This document shows positions 5,996 through 14,278 of a stretch of DNA of 22,510 nt, piece by piece. The stretch spans positions 1-22,510 of the forward strand of contig CAZITV010000022.1 of the NCBI GenBank assembly GCA_964542255.1, in the 5' to 3' direction. The translations under genes and the position numbers were made by a program. Position 1 is the first letter of the stretch, and every line of letters begins with the position of its first letter. This stretch comes from CAYMSF01 sp964542255 (GTDB lineage Bacteria > Verrucomicrobiota > Lentisphaeria > Victivallales > Victivallaceae). Below the pieces are notes generated by a model, which was given only the letters and a program-made list of their open reading frames with translations, did not search any database and was not told the origin of the DNA.

Positions 5996-7810
5996 ATGCC
6001 ATTAGTTGATTATTGGCAAAAACAAGAGAATAAAATACTGCCGCTTCTTCCCGGGTTGGCAGTAATACTGTTTTTTTTCAGGTCACTCAACTATTCATTC
6101 CTGCAGATGGATGATTATTCTTATGTTGTGCGCAATCTCCACTTATCACCGACCTGGGCAAATATTTTGTACTGGCTAAAAAATTCGTGCATTGGTCTAT
6201 ATACACCGTTGCAAATGTTCTCCTATATGTTTGACTATAGCATTTGGGGAACCAATCCCGCAGGATACCATCTGCAAAATATTATTTGGCATGTAGCGAC
6301 AGTGACCGTTATATACTATTTATTCAAGGAGTTGGGGTTAACTTCCAGAACAAGTTGTATTCTTGCAATTTTGTATGCAATACATCCACAACGCATTGAG
6401 TCTGTAGTGTGGATAGCAGAACGCAAGGACGTGATGATGGGCACATTATATTTTGGCTGCCTGCTGTATTGGCTAAAATCGCTCAAACTGGGGAATTACT
6501 TCAGTGCTACGGCATTAATTTTGATGATATTAACCTGCCTTACTAAACCATTAGGTGTTACAATTCCGGCGATCATGTTTTTACTTTTAGTTTATCGTCA
6601 ACAAGCATGGTCATTGGGGGGAGTGTTCAAAAAGTTATGGCCATATATTATTGTTGCCGTTATCTATGTTCTGCTTAAGTTGGTCTATATCCAGCATATT
6701 GCCAATGACTTCACTGCTCCTGAGAAAGATTTTATCAGAACTATTCTGCTGGTCAGCAATAATGTTATGATGTATTCAATGAAAACTTTTTTCCCTGGAG
6801 AACTAGTTCCAATTTACCCATTTTTCGAGCCATATGGATTCGACTTAATGATAATTGCGTTATTTTATGTGGCATTGTTTGTATGTTTATTATTACTGTT
6901 TTATAGGTGTAAAAAGTTTTTGCTGTACCAGGTGTTTCCGCCAATAATATGCTTTATTGTTGCATTGTTACCAGTTATTGGTTTATTTTCTTTCAGCAAC
7001 ACCGATTTTGCAGACCGTTACAGCTATATCCCATCCTTCTTCATACTATGGCTGCTTGGAATAATATCTTCTAAATTTAACTTCTCAGACGCAACTGCAA
7101 ACAGCGCTGACAGTGTTGAAATGAAAATATTCTTGCCTAAAAAATTCCTGTTCGTATTGCCGTTGGCAATAATATCTTATACAATCTCTTTAGCGATGGG
7201 CAACATCTTCTATATGCCGGCATGGGAAAATGGTTATGCTTTATATCAAAAAATATGTGATAGAAAAAACGCTAACTATGGAGCGATGATAAAATTGGCA
7301 GCAGGAGAACTCGCCAATAACAATATTCAAGACGCCGCGAAACTGACCGCCAATATCCAAGCAAAACCTTGGATGAGTGCAGAAGAAAAGATGAAGATAA
7401 CGCTGCTTAAAAAATATTTTGAAACAATGCTGCTCGTTGCCAACAATAATGACGAAGCAATCACGCGGTTATTAAGTCTCTACAATGAAGATAAAATAAA
7501 TCTTGCAGTTGTTATCGCTGGTGGTAATGATGAAGTTGTCTCAGCAATCATCAAGTTTTATTTAAAGCATGGCGATAAAACATCTGCCTCAAATTTTCTA
7601 AAAAAACATGCTGACAGTATTAAAGCAGCCGAAAATGCATTATTCTATCGCGGCTTAGCGGCACTTTTCATTGATGATCTAAACAGTGCTTATAATTATT
7701 TCAAAAAAGCATCAGATTTATCTCCTGGCAATGCACAAATCATGGCCAACTTGGTTGCAGTTGAAAATAAGCTCAGGGAACAATCTAAGCTCCACAAAAT
7801 CAAACAATGA
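5996..7810 (+). CDS. TMTC-like GT-C glycosyltransferase with C-terminal helical repeats
   Basis: This 604-residue polytopic protein belongs to the TMTC-like/TPR membrane proteins related to dolichyl-phosphate-mannose O-mannosyltransferases. Visible hallmarks are MDDYSYVVRN (38-47) with the acidic pair D39-D40 in the first extracytoplasmic loop, AIHPQRIESVVWIAERKDV (128-146), which is the most characteristic motif of the family, and FADRYSYIPSFF near residue 340. About ten membrane segments precede a soluble region from roughly residue 420 containing degenerate TPR-like helices, including a clear unit near the end (ALFIDDLNSAYNYFKKASDL). GCGGAGACA before ATG 5996 gives a good ribosome binding site. 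It likely forms a two-gene unit with the dehydrogenase-like gene upstream. Donor and acceptor cannot be deduced; a lipid-linked sugar used on periplasmic proteins or glycans is the family expectation. Confidence 0.75.
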   Translation: MPLVDYWQKQENKILPLLPGLAVILFFFRSLNYSFLQMDDYSYVVRNLHLSPTWANILYWLKNSCIGLYTPLQMFSYMFDYSIWGTNPAGYHLQNIIWHVATVTVIYYLFKELGLTSRTSCILAILYAIHPQRIESVVWIAERKDVMMGTLYFGCLLYWLKSLKLGNYFSATALILMILTCLTKPLGVTIPAIMFLLLVYRQQAWSLGGVFKKLWPYIIVAVIYVLLKLVYIQHIANDFTAPEKDFIRTILLVSNNVMMYSMKTFFPGELVPIYPFFEPYGFDLMIIALFYVALFVCLLLLFYRCKKFLLYQVFPPIICFIVALLPVIGLFSFSNTDFADRYSYIPSFFILWLLGIISSKFNFSDATANSADSVEMKIFLPKKFLFVLPLAIISYTISLAMGNIFYMPAWENGYALYQKICDRKNANYGAMIKLAAGELANNNIQDAAKLTANIQAKPWMSAEEKMKITLLKKYFETMLLVANNNDEAITRLLSLYNEDKINLAVVIAGGNDEVVSAIIKFYLKHGDKTSASNFLKKHADSIKAAENALFYRGLAALFIDDLNSAYNYFKKASDLSPGNAQIMANLVAVENKLREQSKLHKIKQ

Positions 7811-8110
7811 TACAACAATCTGTTCAGAATATTAAACATTTTTACACTTATCTTCCTATTTTTTCATATTAAGGCAGAGTTTTTCATTGTTTCATTGCAT
7901 AATTAATTGTAAAAAACACCAAAACAATGATATATTACTAGTAATTTCAATAAACAATAGAGACGGTGCTGCTCAATAATTCTGTGTATGTTTTTATTAC
8001 TGATTAATATTTTGGTATAGACCAGGCGGAGTGAACAGCAGCAATAATATAGATTTCACGCAATGCACGTAGTTAAAACATTTAAAAAAATTTATTTACA
8101 GGAGATAAAA
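7811..8110. other. Intergenic region upstream of tolB
   Basis: About 300 AT-rich bases without a credible gene. They hold the promoter candidate at 7907-7936 and the 12-base palindrome ATTACTAGTAAT at 7934-7945. An upstream in-frame ATG at 8063 would add 16 residues to TolB, but it lacks a ribosome binding site, so I leave that part as leader. Confidence 0.45.
7907..7945 (+). promoter_or_regulatory. Possible tolB promoter with overlapping palindrome
   Basis: TTGTAA (7907-7912) and TATATT (7931-7936) are 18 bases apart, a plausible sigma-70-type pair. The perfect palindrome ATTACTAGTAAT (7934-7945) begins inside the -10 box and covers the expected start point, so it could be an operator. The implied leader of about 165 bases is long. 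The match is only moderate for such AT-rich DNA. Confidence 0.3.
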
Positions 8111-9316
8111 ATGATGGTAAATGCTATTATGACAAAGATTATTATCGCAATGATGTTCGGCATGGTTCTAATTCTGCCATATCAGACAAATGGTCAAGTT
8201 AGAATTATCAAGGGAGCCAAAGCATTTGCCGGTAATCCAACGCTATTTTTCGAAGGTGTAACAGGAGATGCACAGGCATCAAATGAAGTAAATTCATTGA
8301 TTAGCGCGTGTGGTTGGTTCGATGTCTTAGTTGGTGGAAAAACAGATTATACTTTATCCGGAAGTTATTCCGGGAAAAACTTAAACTTGTCATTGAAACA
8401 AGATGGCAGCACTGTCTGCGCGGTTACTACTTCAGGATCTGATGCACGCCGCGCGGCAAAACTGGCGATAGATGCCATTTTAAAGAAATCGTTTAAAATT
8501 GATGGGATTTGTGCTTCTAAAATTGTATTCAGTGCAGAAACATCTCCTGGGATAAAAAATATTTGGACATGTGACATTGATGGCCGGGAACTACAACGCA
8601 TTACCTCATTCTCAACTCTTTGCGTGGAACCCGGATGGTTCCCTGATGGTAAATCAATTGCTTATACTGTATATTCAAAATCTGAAACAGACATCGTCCA
8701 GACTCAACTAAATCCTAAGATGAGTCGCCGTATTACATCATATCCCGGACTAAATGCCGGTGCGTCGATTTCTCCCAATGGACAAAATCTTGCACTGATA
8801 ACCAGTAAAGACAGACAGGTTGAACTTTACATAAAATCCGTCAATGGCGATGCTAAAAGCAGATTAACCAGCAGTAAAGCTGTAAAAGCCTCGCCATGCT
8901 GGTCACCGACTGGTGGCTCAATTGTTTATGTTTGCGATCAATCTGGAACACCGCAGCTATACCGCATCAGCGCCACCGGTGGAACGCCTACCAAACTATC
9001 AACAATTGGCTCCGAAGCAGCAACTCCGGACTGGTCTAAAGACAATCAAATAGCCTATTCAGCTAAATTTGAAGGGCAATATACTATCGCAGTTTTGGAT
9101 TTAGAAGGTAAAAAACCTTCTGGTGCTATTCTTGGCGGTGCACCTGGACACTGGGAATCACCATCCTGGGCGCCTGATAATCGTTATGTAGTTTGCAGCA
9201 GACGCTCCGGAGCTAAATCATCATTATGCGTAGTTGATACTTGGACAGGAAAATTTCGTCCATTAATCAGTGTTAGCGAAAATACCAGTATGCCGTGCTG
9301 GTCTAAAATATTCTAA
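8111..9316 (+). CDS. tolB: TolB-like periplasmic beta-propeller protein
   Basis: I choose ATG 8111 because GGAG at 8101-8104 lies six bases before it; the frame is open back to 8063 but that start has no ribosome binding site. The 401-residue product begins with a Sec-type signal peptide (hydrophobic IIIAMMFGMVLILPY). A short N-terminal domain follows (VRIIKGAK; NSLISACGWFDVLVGG; DYTLSGSYSG), as in TolB, and then five to six PD40-type propeller blades recognisable by repeats such as ITSFSTLCVEPGWFPDGKSI, SPCWSPTGGSIVY, TPDWSKDNQIAYSA and SPSWAPDNRYVVCSRR. TolB works with Pal and TolA in the periplasm to keep the outer membrane attached during division. No pal, tolA, tolQ or tolR is in the window, so the tol genes are split in this genome or this is a lone paralogue. 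folC starts 13 bases after its stop, which suggests cotranscription. Confidence 0.85.
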   Translation: MMVNAIMTKIIIAMMFGMVLILPYQTNGQVRIIKGAKAFAGNPTLFFEGVTGDAQASNEVNSLISACGWFDVLVGGKTDYTLSGSYSGKNLNLSLKQDGSTVCAVTTSGSDARRAAKLAIDAILKKSFKIDGICASKIVFSAETSPGIKNIWTCDIDGRELQRITSFSTLCVEPGWFPDGKSIAYTVYSKSETDIVQTQLNPKMSRRITSYPGLNAGASISPNGQNLALITSKDRQVELYIKSVNGDAKSRLTSSKAVKASPCWSPTGGSIVYVCDQSGTPQLYRISATGGTPTKLSTIGSEAATPDWSKDNQIAYSAKFEGQYTIAVLDLEGKKPSGAILGGAPGHWESPSWAPDNRYVVCSRRSGAKSSLCVVDTWTGKFRPLISVSENTSMPCWSKIF

Positions 9317-9329
9317 AACCTATTTTGTC

Positions 9330-10622
9330 ATGCACCGATTAACTGACGCGCTAAGTTTTCTAAATTCTTTACAAAAGTTTGGCATAAAACTAGGCTTGGA
9401 ACAAGTAAGTCAGTTATTGGATTCGGTTAGCAATCCGGAACGGGATTTGCGTTTTATTCACGTTGCAGGCAGCAATGGCAAAGGTTCAGTCAGTGCGATG
9501 CTGGAACGTTGTTTACGTGAAACGGGTTTTAAGACCGGTTTTTTTTCATCTCCCCACCTGCTTTCAATTTTTGAACGTTTCAGGGTAAACGGCAAAGCGA
9601 TTAATGAGGATGATTTTTGCAGTGCAGTAGAGATGCTCAAACCAGTAGCTGAGCAGATGATTGCATCAAAAAGCTATCCGACTTTTTTTGAATTTACGAC
9701 TGCTATGGCCGTTGTGTATTTTAAATTGCAGAATGTTGATTGGGTTATTTGGGAAACAGGAATGGGGGGACGTTTTGACGCGACCAACATAGTTATACCA
9801 GAATTGTCTGTGATAACGTCAATTTCATTAGAACACCAAGAATATTTAGGCGATACACTGCAATTAATTGCTGGAGAAAAAGCTGGAATAATAAAAAACA
9901 ATGTGCCTGTATTCTGTAATATACTTCCGGCAGAAGCCGAAATGATTATTCGCAGCAAATGCATCCAGAATGACTCACCACTGCATGAAGTACCTGAAGA
10001 CTACATTGGTAGAGTAGAGCATTTTGCGGATAAATCTGGTATTTTTCAAAACTTTGATTACCAGGGACATAGTATCCGCCTTAGCTTGGCGGGAAAAATG
10101 CAAAGGATAAATTTCAAACTTGTATTTTTGATTATCAAATACTTATCACAACAATACAAGTTTTCGCTAACTGAAGCACTGCATGGGTTAGCAAAAGTTA
10201 ATTGGCCCGGCAGAATTCAATTAATGCCGGATGGTTCTATCATTGATGGATGTCACAACCCGGATGGTTCTGCGGCACTGTTTGAATCTTTGAGTGGAAT
10301 TTTTCCAATGGAAAAGTATTCGATAATTTTAGGCAGCTTCAAAGATAAAGATACTGATAAAATATTAGCCTATCTGGCGCCATTAGCCACAGAATTTATT
10401 TTTGTCCAAGTTACTGATGGAATGGAGCGCATTGGCAAAAACGGGCAGGAGTTAATCACATTGCTACGGAAACATTCATCAGTGCCTGCTGTTGCAGTGA
10501 ATAATTTAGATGAAGCACTGAAAATAAAAACATTAAACAGACGGCTCATCACCGGGTCATTATATCTGGCAGGTGAAGCACTTTCTAAATTTATTATAAA
10601 AGAAAAAATTTTGAACATATAG
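9330..10622 (+). CDS. folC: Bifunctional folylpolyglutamate synthase / dihydrofolate synthase
   Basis: The frame opens at 9270 inside tolB, but the family N-terminus starts at ATG 9330 (MHRLTDALSFLNSLQKFGIKLGLE), giving 430 residues, a normal FolC length. It is a Mur-ligase-type enzyme that adds glutamate to dihydropteroate or folates using ATP in the cytoplasm. Signatures: P-loop FIHVAGSNGKGSV (42-54), FFSSPHLLSIFERFRVNG (71-88), ETGMGGRFDATN near 140-152, SLEHQEYLGDTLQLIAGEKAGI, and in the C-terminal domain IIDGCHNPDGSAAL, where most members have DGAHNPDG. No strong ribosome binding site is visible before 9330. Translation may be coupled to tolB, whose stop is 13 bases upstream. A short stem GTTG-AAA-CAAC followed by T6 at 10627-10643 might partly terminate transcripts before lon. 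Confidence 0.9.
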   Translation: MHRLTDALSFLNSLQKFGIKLGLEQVSQLLDSVSNPERDLRFIHVAGSNGKGSVSAMLERCLRETGFKTGFFSSPHLLSIFERFRVNGKAINEDDFCSAVEMLKPVAEQMIASKSYPTFFEFTTAMAVVYFKLQNVDWVIWETGMGGRFDATNIVIPELSVITSISLEHQEYLGDTLQLIAGEKAGIIKNNVPVFCNILPAEAEMIIRSKCIQNDSPLHEVPEDYIGRVEHFADKSGIFQNFDYQGHSIRLSLAGKMQRINFKLVFLIIKYLSQQYKFSLTEALHGLAKVNWPGRIQLMPDGSIIDGCHNPDGSAALFESLSGIFPMEKYSIILGSFKDKDTDKILAYLAPLATEFIFVQVTDGMERIGKNGQELITLLRKHSSVPAVAVNNLDEALKIKTLNRRLITGSLYLAGEALSKFIIKEKILNI

Positions 10623-10676
10623 AATTGTTGAAACAACTTTTTTGCAAACTTATTAATCGTATTTTCGGAGTTAGAT

Positions 10677-13112
10677 ATGGCAGATAAAATGAACAGCATA
10701 ACCGTTGATGGCGGATTTGGTCACAAGAATAGTAATAAAAATGAAACCAAAGTCTCTTTACTCAGCATCAAAGGTACAGTGCTATTTCCTTTTGCACTGA
10801 CACCATTAATAATAGACGGTCAAGACAATGTGCAAATGATAACTCGGGCATCAAATGATAACCGCATAATAGGTTTTTTCCCGGAATTATCACAGGATGC
10901 ACAGCCACAATCTCAGGAGCAACTCAATCATATATTTGAAACAGCAGATTTTTTTGGAACTAATATTTCGAAAATTGGAGTTTTGGCACGAATTGTTAAA
11001 GTGCTCAACTTCCCGGACGGAACTGTAAGAGTACTACTGCGTGGATTAAAACGCATTTCAATAAACAGTTCTATTTGCGACGAAGCGTCACATAAATACG
11101 GTGTCATTAAAGAAATCGTAGATGAAACTGATAATTCTATTGAAACTGCAGCAATGGCAAAAAACGCCATTAATCAATTTCAGGAACTTATTTCAATTTC
11201 TCCTCATTTTCCTGACGAATTAAAAGTTGCCATATTTAATGTCGGAGATAACGTCAGAATGGTTGACCTTATTGCCGATACGCTTAATATAAGTTTTGAA
11301 GAAAAATTAAGCATCCTTACTTCAAGCTCACTACGGGAACGCTTACAAATTCTTACAGTGCTGCTTAACCGCGAATTGGAAGTGTTACATTTAGGTTCTG
11401 ACATACAATCTCAGGTTCACAATGCTGTTTCCAAGTCGCAACGTGAGTATTTCTTGAGAGAACAGCTTAAAACGATACAGAAAGAATTGGGCAATAATAG
11501 TAATCCTGATATTGCCGCTATTGAAGAACGTTTAAAAACTATAACGCTGCCAGATAGTGTATTGCGCGGAATAAAAAAAGAATTAGAACGGCTTGACGTA
11601 ATTCCACCGTCATCACCGGAATATCACGTAGCATATAATTACATTGATTGGCTAATTTCAATTCCGTGGCAGCAATTCACCAAAGACCAGCTGGATATTG
11701 ACGCGGCAGCAAAAATCCTTGACCAAGACCACTACGGTTTAAAAGATGTAAAAGAACGCATCTTGGAATTCCTTTCAGTGTTGAAACTTAAACAAGACGG
11801 CAAAGCGCCAATTTTGTGTTTTGTCGGCCCCCCCGGAGTTGGCAAGACTTCACTAGGTCAATCAATTGCGAAAGCTATGCAGCGCAAGTTTGTGAGATTT
11901 TCGCTAGGTGGAATTAAAGATGAGGCAGAACTCCGCGGGCATCGCCGAACCTACGTCGGTGCAATGCCTGGCAGAATTATCCAAGGATTGAAAAAGGCCG
12001 GCTCGACCAACCCGGTATTTATGCTTGATGAAATCGACAAACTGGGCAGAGATTACCGTGGTGATCCTGCTTCGGCAATGCTGGAGGTACTTGACCCGCA
12101 GCAAAACAAAACATTTAACGATCACTTTATCGAATATGACTTTGATTTAAGCTCGGTATTATTCATTGCCACGGCTAATATGACCGATACGATTCCATCT
12201 GCGCTATTGGACAGAATGGAAATTATACAACTGTCAGGATACACATTTGATGAGAAAAAACACATTGCCCGCAAATTTTTATTACCTAGACAAATTAAAG
12301 AAAATGGTTTAAAACTGAAAAACATTGTTTTCTCTGCGGAAGCGATTGATGATATAATTCACTATTACACGCGGGAAGCTGGTGTGCGCTCATTGGAGCG
12401 GACTATTGCAGGCATATGCCGAAAACTTGCCAGAAAAATTGTCCAAAAAGAACTCGACGAGAAAAATATCACCAAAATTGACACAAAAATGGTCGTTAAG
12501 CTGCTAGGACAACACAAATACGATAAGGACACAAATCAAGAAATACCACAGGTCGGAGTTGCTAATGGTTTAGCCTGGACTAGCGTCGGAGGGACAGTTT
12601 TACCTGTTGAAATAGCAGTTATGCCTGGACATGGCAAATTAAAAATGACGGGTAATCTCGGTGACGTGATGAAAGAAAGCGTAGAAGCTGCCCTTAGCTT
12701 TATTAGAGCAAACTCGAAGAAATACAAGATTTCTGACGCGATATTTAGCAAGTCTGACTTGCACATCCATATCCCTGATGCGGCGACACCCAAAGATGGT
12801 CCTTCTGCAGGAATCACCATCACGGTGGCCATTATTTCTGCATTGACCAACCGGCCTGTACGGAACGACTTTGCGATGACAGGTGAAATAACAATTCGCG
12901 GCAAGGTAAAACCTGTTGGAGGTATTAAAGAAAAAGTACTGGCAGCGCTGACTGCAGGATGCACTTCGGTAATATTGCCTGATAGTAACCGGAAAAATTT
13001 AGAAGATATCCCCAATAATCTAAAAAATAAATTACAATTCCACTTTGTTTCACAAATTGACCAAGCAGTTGAACTTTGCTTGAACACTACAAAAAACTGT
13101 AAAAAAATATGA
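10677..13112 (+). CDS. lon: ATP-dependent Lon protease
   Basis: This is an 811-residue LonA-type protease of normal length that degrades misfolded and regulatory proteins in the cytoplasm. Domains in order: N-terminal substrate domain (about 25-225, starting VSLLSIKGTVLFPFALTPL), coiled-coil linker with the conserved SQREYFLREQLKTIQKELG (254-272), AAA+ module with Walker A GPPGVGKT (384-391) and Walker B VFMLDEID (447-454), the GGIKDEAELRGHRRTYVGAMPG pore/sensor region (411-432), and the Ser-Lys protease domain with PKDGPSAG (Ser710) and GGIKEKVLAA (Lys753). The Ser-Lys spacing of 43 equals that of E. coli Lon (Ser679/Lys722). GGAG six bases before ATG 10677 supports the start. The N-terminus carries an extra tail of about 24 mostly polar residues. 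The stop overlaps the next start by ATGA. No heat-shock-type inverted repeat (CIRCE) is seen upstream. Confidence 0.97.
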   Translation: MADKMNSITVDGGFGHKNSNKNETKVSLLSIKGTVLFPFALTPLIIDGQDNVQMITRASNDNRIIGFFPELSQDAQPQSQEQLNHIFETADFFGTNISKIGVLARIVKVLNFPDGTVRVLLRGLKRISINSSICDEASHKYGVIKEIVDETDNSIETAAMAKNAINQFQELISISPHFPDELKVAIFNVGDNVRMVDLIADTLNISFEEKLSILTSSSLRERLQILTVLLNRELEVLHLGSDIQSQVHNAVSKSQREYFLREQLKTIQKELGNNSNPDIAAIEERLKTITLPDSVLRGIKKELERLDVIPPSSPEYHVAYNYIDWLISIPWQQFTKDQLDIDAAAKILDQDHYGLKDVKERILEFLSVLKLKQDGKAPILCFVGPPGVGKTSLGQSIAKAMQRKFVRFSLGGIKDEAELRGHRRTYVGAMPGRIIQGLKKAGSTNPVFMLDEIDKLGRDYRGDPASAMLEVLDPQQNKTFNDHFIEYDFDLSSVLFIATANMTDTIPSALLDRMEIIQLSGYTFDEKKHIARKFLLPRQIKENGLKLKNIVFSAEAIDDIIHYYTREAGVRSLERTIAGICRKLARKIVQKELDEKNITKIDTKMVVKLLGQHKYDKDTNQEIPQVGVANGLAWTSVGGTVLPVEIAVMPGHGKLKMTGNLGDVMKESVEAALSFIRANSKKYKISDAIFSKSDLHIHIPDAATPKDGPSAGITITVAIISALTNRPVRNDFAMTGEITIRGKVKPVGGIKEKVLAALTAGCTSVILPDSNRKNLEDIPNNLKNKLQFHFVSQIDQAVELCLNTTKNCKKI

Positions 13113-13855
13113 AATTGATAATTATTACATCATTGCTAATCAGTATTGTACAGACATGCGTTCTCGGGGCATCAACCGAAACTAATTCGCAACAATTCCT
13201 TGATAAGGCTAGAATGATGGGACGAAACCGCAGTTGGGGCGCTATGTCTGGAACAATTTCTCACTTGCGCAAAAATTCAAAACCTGTGTCTGCCCCACTC
13301 TTTATGGGAATTTTATTTGCACGCGACCGAGTTTTAGCTCAGATTATTATTGATAATAAACAAGGATATTACGTTGGGCAAAGTTATTTGAACCCGGCTG
13401 AAGGAACTTCTGTAATACCTGTAAACAAAAATGGTTACCATCAGCCATTGCTGCCTGAATTCGGAATCCGTCCGCAGGACTTGGCCATGGCTTTCATCTA
13501 TTGGGAATTTATTAGTGAACTTCAGTGTCAAACCATCAAGGGCGCTGAATGTCGAGTTTTTATTCTCAAAGATTACAAAAGCGATGAACATGTTAAAGTT
13601 TTTTTTAGCAGCAGCTATTTTTTTCCATTAAAGGTTGAGTGGTACAAAAATAAATATCACCCCGATGCAGAAACTTACCGCACATTGGAAGTGTCATCTT
13701 TCAAGAAAGAAAATGATTTTTGGCTAGTTTCCAACCTTAATCTTTACGGCCCTGGATGGCGCACGAAAATTGAATTCACCGACACCCAGGCTGGTTATAT
13801 TGAGCAAGGCATCCCCCCTGCACTATTCAAAGAGTTGCCAGATGAAAAATCATAA
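13109..13855 (+). CDS. LolA-like outer-membrane lipoprotein-sorting protein (TP0789 type)
   Basis: The ATG overlaps the lon stop (ATGA at 13109-13112), so translation is probably coupled. The 248-residue product has a signal peptide (KLIIITSLLISIVQTCVLGA), without a lipobox. The mature part is beta-rich, with YYVGQSYLNPAEG, then GIRPQDLAMAFIYWEFISEL near residues 118-138, QTIKGAECRVFIL, FFPLKVEWYKN and a C-terminal strand set (RTLEVSSFKKENDFWLVSNL). This order, especially the IRPQDLAMAFIYWEF segment, is what I associate with the uncharacterised TP0789/LolA-fold sorting family of spirochaetes and PVC bacteria. LolA-fold proteins carry lipoproteins or other lipids across the periplasm; direct function here is inferred. 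The LolCD exporter genes lie about 7 kb downstream on the other strand. The stop lies seven bases before the sequence gap. Confidence 0.65.
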   Translation: MKLIIITSLLISIVQTCVLGASTETNSQQFLDKARMMGRNRSWGAMSGTISHLRKNSKPVSAPLFMGILFARDRVLAQIIIDNKQGYYVGQSYLNPAEGTSVIPVNKNGYHQPLLPEFGIRPQDLAMAFIYWEFISELQCQTIKGAECRVFILKDYKSDEHVKVFFSSSYFFPLKVEWYKNKYHPDAETYRTLEVSSFKKENDFWLVSNLNLYGPGWRTKIEFTDTQAGYIEQGIPPALFKELPDEKS

Positions 13856-13862
13856 ATCTGAC

Positions 13863-13962
13863 NNNNNNNNNNNNNNNNNNNNNNNNNNNNNNNNNNNNNN
13901 NNNNNNNNNNNNNNNNNNNNNNNNNNNNNNNNNNNNNNNNNNNNNNNNNNNNNNNNNNNNNN
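13863..13962. other. Assembly gap of 100 Ns
   Basis: Exactly 100 Ns, the conventional length for a scaffold gap of unknown size. Coding sequence before it ends naturally at 13855. Sequence after it is the C-terminal end of a different gene, so at least most of one gene (about 270 codons if the kinase has normal length) is missing here. Confidence 0.97.
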
Positions 13963-14145
13963 TCCATTAAACTTATTGAGCCTTTGCGTGCAATGCGGCA
14001 AATATATTTTCTTGCATGGTGTGGTAAACAAAAGCTGGATTACCAATTTCAACACAATTTCCCTGATTGGGGCAATGACCAATTCTGGCGGCGTGAAATT
14101 GCAGACCTGGATTCAATGATAAACAAGATAATTAATCAATGCTGA
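13963..14145 (+). CDS. srkA: SrkA/YihE-type stress-response Ser/Thr kinase, C-terminal 60 residues
   Basis: From the end of the gap an open frame runs to TGA 14143-14145 and encodes 60 residues. It opens SIKLIEPLRAMRQIYFLAWC and continues with FPDWGNDQFWRREIADLDSM. This matches the C-terminal end of SrkA/RdoA/YihE kinases, where a LIEPLRAMR-type helix and a YLAW segment precede a FPW...W pair of aromatic positions. The family is an APH-fold protein kinase of about 320-350 residues linked to envelope and oxidative stress in E. coli. The catalytic residues would lie in the missing part and cannot be checked. Continuity of scaffold order across the Ns is assumed. A maltose- or fucose-kinase-like APH relative is a less likely alternative. 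Confidence 0.7.
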   Translation, partial: SIKLIEPLRAMRQIYFLAWCGKQKLDYQFQHNFPDWGNDQFWRREIADLDSMINKIINQC

Positions 14146-14244
14146 ATAATTTTAAAATAATCAGCAAAGATTCATAATTATTTTAAAAATAGCTCTTTTG
14201 GCTTTAAAATTGTCCTAAACGAGGTTATCGTAATCTATTGGCTT

Positions 14245-14250
14245 TATAAT
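14245..14250 (+). promoter_or_regulatory. Perfect TATAAT -10 box before the glycan cassette
   Basis: TATAAT at 14245-14250 lies about 29 bases before ATG 14279, a normal promoter position. No good -35 box is found 16-18 bases upstream; the nearest candidate, TTATCG at 14225-14230, leaves only a 14-base spacer. It would start the three-gene cassette 14279-18297, which begins after a gap of 133 bases behind the kinase gene. Confidence 0.35.
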
Positions 14251-14278
14251 CTTGATAAAACATAATAATGGTGAAAAA

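Noticed and set aside
10627..10643. Possible intrinsic terminator behind folC (GTTG-AAA-CAAC then T6)
   Set aside because: The stem has only four base pairs and a three-base loop, too weak to call as a terminator.
12536..13087. 183-residue minus-strand open frame inside lon
   Set aside because: It is antisense to the highly conserved Lon protease domain and has no protein-like features of its own; a codon-structure shadow.
13770..14082. Open frames on both strands crossing the N run
   Set aside because: They exist only because Ns are read through; the real coding content is the end of the LolA-like gene and the kinase C-terminus.
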